Shown: piece by piece, positions 1-5,903 of the stretch
How the letters are laid out: the number at the start of each line of letters is the position of its first letter
Numbering within the stretch: position 1 is the first letter of the stretch
Source of the DNA: Lysobacterales bacterium
Lineage (GTDB): Bacteria; Pseudomonadota; Gammaproteobacteria; Xanthomonadales; Rhodanobacteraceae
Direction of reading: 5' to 3'
Assembly: GCA_013298265.1 (NCBI GenBank)
Contig: JAAFHE010000067.1
Span: forward strand, 1-10,662
DNA: 10,662 nt
Made by a program: the position numbers and the translations under genes
Notes under the pieces: generated by a model
Seen by the model: the letters and a program-made list of their open reading frames with translations, nothing else
Told to the model about the DNA's origin: nothing
Database searches by the model: none

Positions 1-314
1 AGGATCGTCGACACCGGTGCATCGAGATCCAGTGTGCCGCGTCCGGCAAGCTGGACGATGCGCGTCGCTGACAGCAGCTTGGTTGCCGAAGCGATCGGGA
101 TGACCGTGTCGGCGGTGTAGTCGCCCAGAAACCGTTCGTGCAGCACGCCATCGCGGCGACCGATCAGTACGGCCCCGCCGGAAAGCCCGTTCGCGTCGAG
201 CACAGCCTGCATCTGGGCGTCGATGGTGGAGAAGTCGCAGCCCGCCCTGGCATGGGAGCTGGCACAAAGGCAGAGCGTCAGTACGGCAACGGCGTGGCGT
301 GATCGGCGCGGCAT
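1..314 (-). CDS. Exported SxxK serine hydrolase (beta-lactamase/PBP-like), N-terminal part only
   Basis: Reading leftwards from the ATG at 314-312, 104 codons are open to the window edge, so the 3' part of the gene is missing. The first residues form a Sec signal peptide: a basic start (MPRRSRH), a hydrophobic core and a likely cleavage after ARA near residue 24. The next residue but one is Cys26, but the -3 position is Arg, so a lipoprotein is unlikely. Residues 46-80 (GGAVLIGRRDGVLHE, then IPIASATK) match the N-terminal lobe of class C beta-lactamase-type hydrolases. Ser76-Ala-Thr-Lys79 is the expected nucleophile and general-base SxxK motif. Family members include DD-peptidases, esterases and beta-lactamases; the missing YxN and HxG motifs would be needed to choose. 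It is the last gene of a same-strand group after the regulator and channel genes, 260 bases downstream of the channel stop, so it may have its own promoter. Confidence 0.85.
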   Translation of the reverse strand, partial: MPRRSRHAVAVLTLCLCASSHARAGCDFSTIDAQMQAVLDANGLSGGAVLIGRRDGVLHERFLGDYTADTVIPIASATKLLSATRIVQLAGRGTLDLDAPVSTI

Positions 315-332
315 GGTGGTCTCGCAGTGGGA

Positions 333-352
333 GAACCCGCGAATGCGGGTTC
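333..352. repeat. Perfect 8-bp inverted repeat upstream of the serine hydrolase
   Basis: GAACCCGC, a 4-nt loop (GAAT), then GCGGGTTC form a perfect hairpin 19 bases ahead of the serine hydrolase start on the minus strand. No T-run follows on either strand, so it is not a standard terminator. It could be a leader hairpin, an operator, or a weak end for transcripts from the channel gene. The rest of the 260-base gap (315-574) shows no convincing gene. Confidence 0.45.
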
Positions 353-574
353 GGCGCAGGCGCCATGAGCAGCGCTGCGTATCCCTGCAACGTGCGTGGG
401 GTCCGCGGGTTGACGCCGATGGGCACGATCGTTCCGCGTCGCCGGATGACTGCGTCGACGACGCGGTGTGACGCCTGCCCGGCGAGTCCTACGTCGTCGC
501 CTTGCGCAAAGTTCTGCTGCTGTTCCAGTTCACGGTCGGGCTCTACTCGATCTACGTCGGCAGAATCGCGTCGC

Positions 575-1246
575 TCAATGCCGCAGCTTGCTACGCGCGA
601 CGCGCAGCATGCCCAGCCCGATGAGCCGCGACACGACGACGGTGATGTAGCCGACGCCGGCAAATTGTTCGAGCATGACCAATGCACGCGCCGGCATGCC
701 CAGTGGGAGCACATCGCCGATACCCACGCCGGACAAGGTGGTGAAGCTCAGGAAAAGCAGTTCCATCCAGCGCCGCGGCTCGGTCGGTGCGCGCAGCCCG
801 GTGAAGCTGTCGGGATACCAGGACTGGCAGACGAAGAACGCGTAGGCGAAGCCCCAGGCCAGCAGGGTGAAGGTCGCACCGGCGGCGAAGTATTCGTCTC
901 TGGTGACCCGGTGGTCATGCATCATGTAGGCGATCAGGCTGCTGGCGGCATAGAAGTACAGCGTGGATTTGAGCATCGCCGAATACACCAGCAGCGTATG
1001 GCTGTCGGCGATGAGGGCCGCGACGGTCAGCACGACGGCCGGCACTGCCAGCAGCAGCGCTATCCAGGTGCGCGACGGGCTGCGATCCACCACCCATACC
1101 GACAGCGACACCACCATCACGCCGATTGCGCCGAACAGGACGCGGCCATTCTCGTTTTCGTCGGTCAGTGGATACAGCATGAGGCTGGCGAGCTGCGCGG
1201 CAAGCAGCAGGGCCGAGGGATGGCGGCGCAGCAGGGTAGCGTTCAT
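575..1246 (-). CDS. Potassium-channel-like membrane protein (Ion_trans_2-type pore)
   Basis: The product is 223 aa and very hydrophobic. Likely membrane segments lie at about residues 11-27, 36-54, 62-80, 88-109, 121-141 and 187-211. Between the last two is a pore-loop sequence, SFTT-LSGVGIGDVLP (about 167-181), in the position of a K+ channel P-loop and filter. The filter reads GVGIGD (173-178) where classical channels have TVGYGD, so the fold is well supported but the ion preference is not. No regularly spaced Arg/Lys is seen in the fourth segment, so a voltage sensor is not indicated. No cytosolic RCK/TrkA domain follows. I chose the ATG at 1246 because the protein then begins just before the first hydrophobic segment. 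The frame stays open to 1381, overlapping the regulator gene, but that extension looks non-coding. There is no clear Shine-Dalgarno, and a GTG one codon earlier is possible. It lies 100 bases downstream of the cupin regulator on the same strand. Confidence 0.8.
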   Translation of the reverse strand: MNATLLRRHPSALLLAAQLASLMLYPLTDENENGRVLFGAIGVMVVSLSVWVVDRSPSRTWIALLLAVPAVVLTVAALIADSHTLLVYSAMLKSTLYFYAASSLIAYMMHDHRVTRDEYFAAGATFTLLAWGFAYAFFVCQSWYPDSFTGLRAPTEPRRWMELLFLSFTTLSGVGIGDVLPLGMPARALVMLEQFAGVGYITVVVSRLIGLGMLRVARSKLRH

Positions 1247-1346
1247 CACGGCGGAGAGTTCAGTAGGGTCGCAGGCTACAGGTTGGCAGACATCGCCGGT
1301 GTGTGGCCAGCCGACAGCAGATTTTTCGCGTGGTGCCTGGCCCACC

Positions 1347-1919
1347 CTAGGCGTTCGGTGTCTCCTCGGCTTGCACGTCATCGAAGATGGGCAAGGTGCC
1401 GACCGAAACCACTTCCGCGCTGACAGAACCTACCGTGGCCAGGCAGTGGTACTGGCGTCCATCGAAATGCAGCGAGTCGCCGGGCTGCAGCATGTAGTCG
1501 GTGCCGCCGACGTTGTAGCGCACGCTGCCGCTGAGCACGTAGACGAACTCGTCGCCGTCATGCGCGACCGTCTCGGACGCGTAGCCCACCGGCAGGCACA
1601 TTTTCGTCGCGTTGATCTGGCTTCCGGGGAAACTGGTGGAAAGGCGCTCGTAAGTCTGCCCACGATCGACGGTGGAATAGCGCTGACGCTGTCCTGCGTG
1701 CGAGTCGGCGGAGCGCTGTTCGGGCTGTTCGATGAGCAGGCGCAGCGGGACGTTGAGCGCCTTGGCGATGTTGGCCAGCGAAGAAATCGAGACCCCCGAC
1801 AGATTGCGTTCGGCTTGGGACAGGAACCCGACTGACAGACCCGCCTCGCTCGCGACATCGAGCAAGGTCTTGCGTGCCTCGCGCCGATAGCGGCGCAGGC
1901 GTTCGCCGATACGCTCCAT
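1347..1919 (-). CDS. XRE-family transcriptional regulator with C-terminal cupin domain
   Basis: A 190-aa protein. Residues 7-61 are a helix-turn-helix of the Cro/CI (HTH_3) type; the stretch LSVGFLSQAERNLSGVSISSL is the recognisable turn and recognition-helix region. Residues about 106-175 are a cupin_2 domain: HDGDEFVYVLSGSVRY (from His120) and PGDSLHFDGRQYH (146-158) are the two cupin motifs. This is the architecture of PuuR/SutR-type regulators, which often sense a small metabolite in the cupin and control a neighbouring catabolic gene. The start is well supported by GGAGG four bases ahead of the ATG. The gene is transcribed away from the M24 hydrolase at 2325, so that enzyme, its own promoter and possibly the channel gene downstream are the natural targets. 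That link is inference from position. The ligand cannot be read from the sequence. Confidence 0.9.
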   Translation of the reverse strand: MERIGERLRRYRREARKTLLDVASEAGLSVGFLSQAERNLSGVSISSLANIAKALNVPLRLLIEQPEQRSADSHAGQRQRYSTVDRGQTYERLSTSFPGSQINATKMCLPVGYASETVAHDGDEFVYVLSGSVRYNVGGTDYMLQPGDSLHFDGRQYHCLATVGSVSAEVVSVGTLPIFDDVQAEETPNA

Positions 1920-2225
1920 GTTGCCTCCGATCAGAAGCCTCGTACGGTGCTTAAGGTAGTCTCGCTCGTCGCTGGTCGCCAGCGGTCGCAGTCCGACGAA
2001 CCGGCCTGGTTGCCGGAGTGCTGGCCAGATGGGGCGGTCGGGACCGGGGACAAACGAGGCGGCGCGGCTGGACGCTGCGTATTGGCGAAGACCGACCCGC
2101 AGGGGGCGTGGTTTGGTTGGGCCTGAAGTTGGCGAGAAACGAAGTCAGGCCAGATCGGTGTGTGACGCCTGGGTTGGAGCGCCGAGTTGGCACGATCTGA
2201 AGTTCGACGACGCCATAATTTTAGC
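1920..2225. other. Divergent intergenic region between regulator and M24 gene
   Basis: About 300 bases with no gene I can support. Short open frames on both strands have no good start, no recognisable protein and no Shine-Dalgarno. Bases 1923-1928 (minus strand GGAGG) belong to the regulator's ribosome binding site. The stretch 1975-2215 is GC-rich, while its right end from about 2214 turns abruptly AT-rich where the M24 promoter begins. No clear sigma-70 pair for the regulator could be picked out. Confidence 0.4.
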
Positions 2226-2254
2226 TTGACTGAAATTTTAGTGAGACGTAATTT
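2226..2254 (+). promoter_or_regulatory. Predicted sigma-70 promoter of the M24 gene
   Basis: TTGACT at 2226-2231 and TAATTT at 2249-2254 are separated by exactly 17 bases, close to the sigma-70 consensus and in the only AT-rich island of this GC-rich spacer. The start site would fall near 2261, giving a leader of roughly 64 bases to the ATG at 2325. Orientation and distance fit the M24 hydrolase. Confidence 0.65.
2229..2242. promoter_or_regulatory. Candidate operator dyad within the promoter spacer
   Basis: ACTGAAATTTTAGT is a 14-bp dyad with a single non-complementary pair (G2232/T2239), lying between the -35 and -10 of the M24 promoter. The octamer AATTTTAG also occurs at 2217-2224 and again at 2234-2241, 17 bases apart. 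A protein bound here would block RNA polymerase. The divergently encoded XRE-cupin protein is the obvious candidate, by position only. Confidence 0.4.
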
Positions 2255-2313
2255 CGAGTGGCTCGGCGCGTAGCGCCTCCCAATTTCGAATGGCTCGGCG
2301 CGTAGCGCCTCCC
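2250..2313 (+). repeat. Two tandem copies of a 32-bp hairpin-forming repeat in the M24 leader
   Basis: Copy 1 (2250-2281) and copy 2 (2282-2313) are directly adjacent and differ at one base (G versus A, ninth position). Each holds GGCGC-GTA-GCGCC, a 5-bp hairpin with a 3-nt loop (2265-2277 in copy 1). The array starts inside the predicted -10 and ends immediately before the AAGGAAG ribosome binding site (2314-2320). It therefore fills nearly the whole 5' untranslated leader. The palindromic core resembles the REP-type intergenic repeats I associate with Xanthomonadales genomes, but I cannot verify that here. Confidence 0.85.
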
Positions 2314-2324
2314 AAGGAAGTCCG

Positions 2325-3542
2325 ATGACTCTGGGTATCGGTGGAACCGATCGCGAGGCCGCTCTGGCCAGTCTGAAACCCCTGCCGGAAGGCGCCGCAC
2401 CCATAGAGCTGGCCGAGTATCGCGAGCGCATTGCCCGCGCGCAGGCGCTGCTGCGCGAGCAAGGGCTGGCGGCGATCTACCTGCATGCGGGCACCAGCCT
2501 GCGCTATTTCACGGGACTGGTCTGGCGTTCGAGCGAGCGCCTTGTCGGCGCGCTTCTGCCTGCCAGGGGCGAAGTGGAATACCTTGCGCCGGCCTTCGAG
2601 GAAGGCACGGTGCGTGACTATCAGGTGTTGCCCGGCGCGATCCATACCTGGCACGAACATGAAAGCCCCTACCGCCTGCTGCGGCAGCGCCTCGATGCAC
2701 TCGATCGCGCGGACGGGCGGCGGCTGGGTCTGTGCGAAAGCACCCCATTCTTCATCGTCGATGGCCTGCGCGAAGTCGCCGGCGACTGGCAGCTCGTCAA
2801 CGCCAGGCCAGTCACGTCTGCGTGCCGCATGCGCAAGTCGGACAGCGAGATCGCGCTGATGCAGCGCGCCCACGACATGACCCTGGCCGTGCACCGGGCC
2901 ACCGCGAGCATGCTGCATGAAGGCATCACCGCGGCCGAGGTCGAGGCGTTCATTGATGACGCGCATCGCCGCATCGGTGCGGCGGGCTCGTATTTCTGCA
3001 TCGTTCTGTTCGGAGCCGACAGCGCATTTCCGCACGGGGTGAAGCATCCCAAGCCGCTGCAGCGCGACGACATGGTGCTGATCGATACCGGCTGTCTCGT
3101 GCACGGCTACATGTCCGACATCACGCGCAGCTATGTCTTCGGCACGCCGAGCGCGCGCCAGCGCGAAATCTGGAATGTGGAAAAAGCCGCGCAGGCGGCC
3201 GCTTTCGCCGCGGCGCGTCTGGGTGTTGCCTGCGAGGATGTCGATGCGGCCGCGCGTGCCTGCCTGGAAAGCCATGGCCTCGGCCCCGGCTATGCGCTGC
3301 CGGGGCTGCCGCATCGCACCGGGCATGGCATCGGCCTGGACATTCACGAATGGCCGTATCTCGTGGGCGGCGACACGACACGGCTGGAACCGGGCATGTG
3401 CTTCAGCAACGAGCCGATGATCTGCGTGCCGGGTGAATTCGGTATTCGCCACGAAGATCATTTCTACCTTACGCCGCAGGGGCCGCGCTGGTTCACGCGG
3501 CCGGCGCATTCCATCGACGATCCGTTCGGCCTGGCCGCCTGA
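2325..3542 (+). CDS. M24-family metallohydrolase (Xaa-Pro peptidase / creatinase fold)
   Basis: A 405-aa protein with the two-part creatinase layout: an N-terminal domain (about 30-165, beginning EYRERIARAQALLREQGLAAIYL) and a C-terminal pita-bread catalytic domain (about 172-395). All five dinuclear-metal ligands are present: Asp254 (LIDTG), Asp265 (SDITRSY), His334 (TGHGIGLDIHE), Glu363 (SNEP) and Glu377 (IRHEDHF). His237 in FPHG is the usual substrate-binding histidine. Cytosolic, as no signal peptide is seen. The start is fixed by AAGGAAG four bases ahead of the ATG. The family includes aminopeptidase P, prolidase, creatinase and ectoine hydrolase; sequence alone does not settle the substrate. 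Divergence from the XRE-cupin regulator suggests an inducible catabolic enzyme for one specific dipeptide or amidino/amide compound. Its stop is only 11 bases from the stop of the convergent transglutaminase-like gene, with no terminator between. Confidence 0.92.
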   Translation: MTLGIGGTDREAALASLKPLPEGAAPIELAEYRERIARAQALLREQGLAAIYLHAGTSLRYFTGLVWRSSERLVGALLPARGEVEYLAPAFEEGTVRDYQVLPGAIHTWHEHESPYRLLRQRLDALDRADGRRLGLCESTPFFIVDGLREVAGDWQLVNARPVTSACRMRKSDSEIALMQRAHDMTLAVHRATASMLHEGITAAEVEAFIDDAHRRIGAAGSYFCIVLFGADSAFPHGVKHPKPLQRDDMVLIDTGCLVHGYMSDITRSYVFGTPSARQREIWNVEKAAQAAAFAAARLGVACEDVDAAARACLESHGLGPGYALPGLPHRTGHGIGLDIHEWPYLVGGDTTRLEPGMCFSNEPMICVPGEFGIRHEDHFYLTPQGPRWFTRPAHSIDDPFGLAA

Positions 3543-3553
3543 TACGACAACCA

Positions 3554-4969
3554 TCATGGCGCCGTCGCCGCAATCTGTCCCGCATTGACCAGGCGTAGCG
3601 CGCGCACGCGAGCGAGCAGGCCGGCGTAGTCGCCGACCGAGCCGTCGCCGATCGCAAGCACGATGTGGGTCGAATCGAACTGGCCCATGCCGGCGTCGAA
3701 GCTTACCCAGCGCGAGCCGTTCCAGACCTGCACCCAGGCATGCGGGCTGAACACGTTGCCCTTGCCGGTGAAGTGGCTTGAGTACACCAGGCCGCCGACG
3801 ACCCGCGCAGGAATATGACTGGCGCGCGCGAGCGCGGCCAGCAGCAACGCGAACTCGGTACAGTCGCCGCTGCGACTCGTCGCTGCCTGCAGCGCGCTGG
3901 CATAACCCAGCGACTGGCGGCTGCCGTCCATGTGTTTCTGCACGAAACGCACGAGCCTGTGCATGCGTCCATCGATCGAGCCGTACGCGCGAGCGCTGCG
4001 GGCCAGCGCGCGCAGGCTGGGGTGGTCGCTCTGTACCCAGGCGTTGGCATCGCGATAGCGCGCGATGTTCGCGGCATCCGGCGCGGCCTCGTCGCCGCAT
4101 TCGCTGCAGATGGTGACGATGCTGCGTGTGCCACGCTGCCGTACCGACTGCTCGCCCGTCGCCGGCAGCTCCGGCGCAATGCCGTCGACGCTTTCGAATA
4201 CGTAGCGCAGCGTCTTGTGTCGCGACGCCGCCGGAAAGCGATACGGCGAGTCCAGCGTAAGGCCAGCCATGAGGTCGTAGTAGCGGGTGCCCGCATCGTC
4301 GCAGTCCTGACTGCAGGCATGACTGTCAAAGCGCGCACCGGCGAGGTCCCAGCTCGGCAGCAGGCGCTGCTGCGTCATCGACCAGTACAGGCGCCGACGC
4401 AGGATTTCGTCGCCCTCGCCGGTCTCGCGCAGCAGTTCGAGCCGTTCGCCATCGTGCTGGCCGAGACTGCTCAGATGCACGCGCACGATGCGCGCGGCGG
4501 ACAGATCGATTTCGCTGTAGACGAAGGCCCAGGCATCGTCAGCCGGCTGTGCGGCGATGCGCCGCACGACACCGGCGTCGACGAGCAGATCCGCCGGCAC
4601 CGGCACTACGGTACGGTAGGTATGCGGTCCCTCGCGGCGCTCGATCCGGATTTCGTTGCCGACGATGCGCGCGCTGGCCTGCAGTGTCGCGGGACCGGAC
4701 TGGCTGCGTCGCGACAGCGTTCGTGCGCGTCCGTCGATACCTTCACTGCTGCGTTGTTCATAACTGCGCCATTCGCGCGCGTTGAGCGCGCTCACGCCGA
4801 GACGCGCGGTTTCGCGCGTGTAGATCTGGCTTCCGTCGGCGGTGCGTTCGAACGTCACGCTGCCATAGCGCACGCCGTCGTGCTCGAGCGTCGCGATCTG
4901 CGGCTGTGCCAGCGCTGGCAGCGCGAACGCTGCCAGCGCGAGCAGTCCCGTGGTCGACCACCGGGCCAT
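3554..4969 (-). CDS. Exported transglutaminase-like protein
   Basis: 471 aa from the ATG at 4969. A Sec signal peptide (MARWSTTGLLALAAFALPALA) is probably cut after residue 21, placing the protein in the periplasm. A long N-terminal half of beta-rich appearance (about 22-310) precedes a transglutaminase core (about 330-430). The triad is visible: Cys370 in SGDCTEFALLLAALAR, His410 in SPHAWVQVW and Asp425 in VSFDAG. Bacterial members are mostly proteases or amidases rather than cross-linkers. Four cysteines outside the active site (Cys219, Cys223, Cys288, Cys291; the last two as ICSEC) could form disulfides or bind a metal. An alternative ATG at 5002 sits one base after the upstream gene's stop (TGAGATG) and would add 11 residues. 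I prefer 4969 because GGGA lies six bases ahead of it and the signal peptide starts there. Either way it forms an operon with the small exported protein upstream. Confidence 0.88.
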   Translation of the reverse strand: MARWSTTGLLALAAFALPALAQPQIATLEHDGVRYGSVTFERTADGSQIYTRETARLGVSALNAREWRSYEQRSSEGIDGRARTLSRRSQSGPATLQASARIVGNEIRIERREGPHTYRTVVPVPADLLVDAGVVRRIAAQPADDAWAFVYSEIDLSAARIVRVHLSSLGQHDGERLELLRETGEGDEILRRRLYWSMTQQRLLPSWDLAGARFDSHACSQDCDDAGTRYYDLMAGLTLDSPYRFPAASRHKTLRYVFESVDGIAPELPATGEQSVRQRGTRSIVTICSECGDEAAPDAANIARYRDANAWVQSDHPSLRALARSARAYGSIDGRMHRLVRFVQKHMDGSRQSLGYASALQAATSRSGDCTEFALLLAALARASHIPARVVGGLVYSSHFTGKGNVFSPHAWVQVWNGSRWVSFDAGMGQFDSTHIVLAIGDGSVGDYAGLLARVRALRLVNAGQIAATAP

Positions 4970-5003
4970 CGCAGTCCCGATGCGCCTCGATGGCCTGAGC
5001 ATC

Positions 5004-5414
5004 TCAGCGCCGCGGCTGGATCGCGGCCGTCGCCGCATCGTCGAGGAAAGCATCACCGTCCAGTACGGGCAGGTCGGGCAGGGCGGAGGGTTCGTCACGT
5101 GCCTCGCGTGCGGCACCGCGCGCATCGAGCACGGCACCGAGCATCACTTCGACCGGTTCAAGCCTCACGTCTTCGCCAGCGCCCTTCTCGACGCTGCGCA
5201 CGATGTTGCTTCCCGTGGTCTTCTTCTTGAGCGGGGGCAGGGCATGCGCTGTGCCCAGGCTCAGTGCGGCGGCGAGGCTGAAAGCACCCAGCACGAGCAG
5301 ACGGTGTGCGGCGTTGCGCGTGCGGTGGATAGATGTGGAGAAAGCGGGATTTGGCGCAGCGGCGACGGCGGCCGATACGCTTGCGGTGAGGCGGTTGTTG
5401 GTGTCGGTATTCAT
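5004..5414 (-). CDS. Small exported protein of unknown function, cotranscribed with the transglutaminase-like gene
   Basis: 136 aa, not recognised. The start is strongly supported by AGGGAG five bases before the ATG at 5414. An unusually long N-region (about 37 residues, Ala/Thr/Asn-rich, ending RTRNAAHR) leads into a hydrophobic stretch (39-57) and a plausible signal-peptidase site after AHA58; if uncut it would be a single-pass membrane anchor. The mature part starts LPPLKKK, continues with a charged segment (VRSVEKGAGEDVRLEPVEVMLGAVLDAR) and ends in an acidic Pro/Asp-rich tail (about 108-127). No cysteines occur in the mature part and no catalytic motif is seen. It lies 34 bases, or a single base if the other start is used, ahead of the transglutaminase-like gene. 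A partner, substrate or chaperone role for that enzyme is plausible but unproven. Confidence 0.75.
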   Translation of the reverse strand: MNTDTNNRLTASVSAAVAAAPNPAFSTSIHRTRNAAHRLLVLGAFSLAAALSLGTAHALPPLKKKTTGSNIVRSVEKGAGEDVRLEPVEVMLGAVLDARGAAREARDEPSALPDLPVLDGDAFLDDAATAAIQPRR

Positions 5415-5678
5415 GGCAACTCCCTGATCGTGGTCGTGACCCGGCCTGACGCGGACGCGCCTGGTCGGTGGAGCCGGCGGGCCGGCGATGGGTTTGCTGC
5501 AGTGCTTCGTCGCGGACTTGCGGTAGGCCGGCTGCAACGCGCGCAACAGGCGTTCTATCGCGGGCGTTCACCCCGGTAGGTCGACCGCAGTCCGCCGCGG
5601 TCGCTTGAAGCAACGGACGTTCACTCCTTCAGTTTCGTCGCAGGACGGTGCTCGCCGCCGATGTGCAAGGTCAGTCGC
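5415..5678. other. Intergenic region upstream of the small exported protein
   Basis: No gene is supported here. It must carry the promoter of the small exported protein (minus strand), but I could not pick a clean -35/-10 pair. Two near-identical 13-mers, GGGCGTTCACCCC (5562-5574) and GGACGTTCACTCC (5615-5627), lie 53 bases apart in the same orientation and match at 11 of 13 positions. Between them is an inverted repeat, CGACCGC (5582-5588) and GCGGTCG (5597-5603), with an 8-nt loop. Together they could be regulator sites. Confidence 0.35.
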
Positions 5679-5788
5679 GTCAGCTAGACCCAGTGTCGGC
5701 TACGCCTTCGTCGTCACTGAAGTCCGCGGCGCGTATCAGGACGGCGTCTCGACGGCCTTGCTACGAACGGGTGTGAGAAAGGCGGGCC
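5679..5788 (+). repeat. Dispersed intergenic repeat, copy A (truncated)
   Basis: This 110-bp stretch aligns with 7360-7467. The core 5701-5760 matches 7382-7441 at 55 of 60 positions, and all five differences are T here versus C there. Its right end, 5769-5787, is the exact 19-base reverse complement of 7290-7308, the left end of copy B. No matching left inverted repeat is found before 5679, so this copy looks truncated or decayed on that side. Confidence 0.8.
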
Positions 5789-5903
5789 GATGCCGTTTCC
5801 TGTTCGATGAAGCCAGTGGATATTTTTCAATTGCGCTTGCGCATCTGACAGGCGACGGCGTCGTGCCGGCTTCGCGCTCGAAGCATGTCGGCGGCCGGGT
5901 GCT

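Noticed and set aside
1..314. Lipoprotein signal for the serine hydrolase (Cys26)
   Set aside because: The residue at -3 is Arg and the site lacks a lipobox, so cleavage by signal peptidase I after ARA is more likely.
502..624. Possible 40-aa hydrophobic peptide on the plus strand starting at TTG (RKVLLLFQFTVGLYSIYVG)
   Set aside because: It has only a weak TTG start, no ribosome binding site, and overlaps the 3' end of the channel gene on the other strand.
299..1423. A 374-codon plus-strand open frame
   Set aside because: It opposes the channel gene, which has clear membrane segments and a pore motif. The plus-strand product is Arg/Gln/His-rich with no domain.
2250..2313. CRISPR-like array
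   Set aside because: The two repeat units are directly adjacent with no spacer between them, and there are no cas genes.
2238..4100. A 620-codon open frame on the minus strand
   Set aside because: It runs antisense through the M24 gene and into the transglutaminase-like gene. It is low-complexity Arg/Ala/Gly-rich with no recognisable domain, and is a by-product of high GC.
3815..5230. A 471-codon plus-strand open frame
   Set aside because: It is antisense to the transglutaminase-like gene, whose signal peptide and Cys-His-Asp triad show the true frame.
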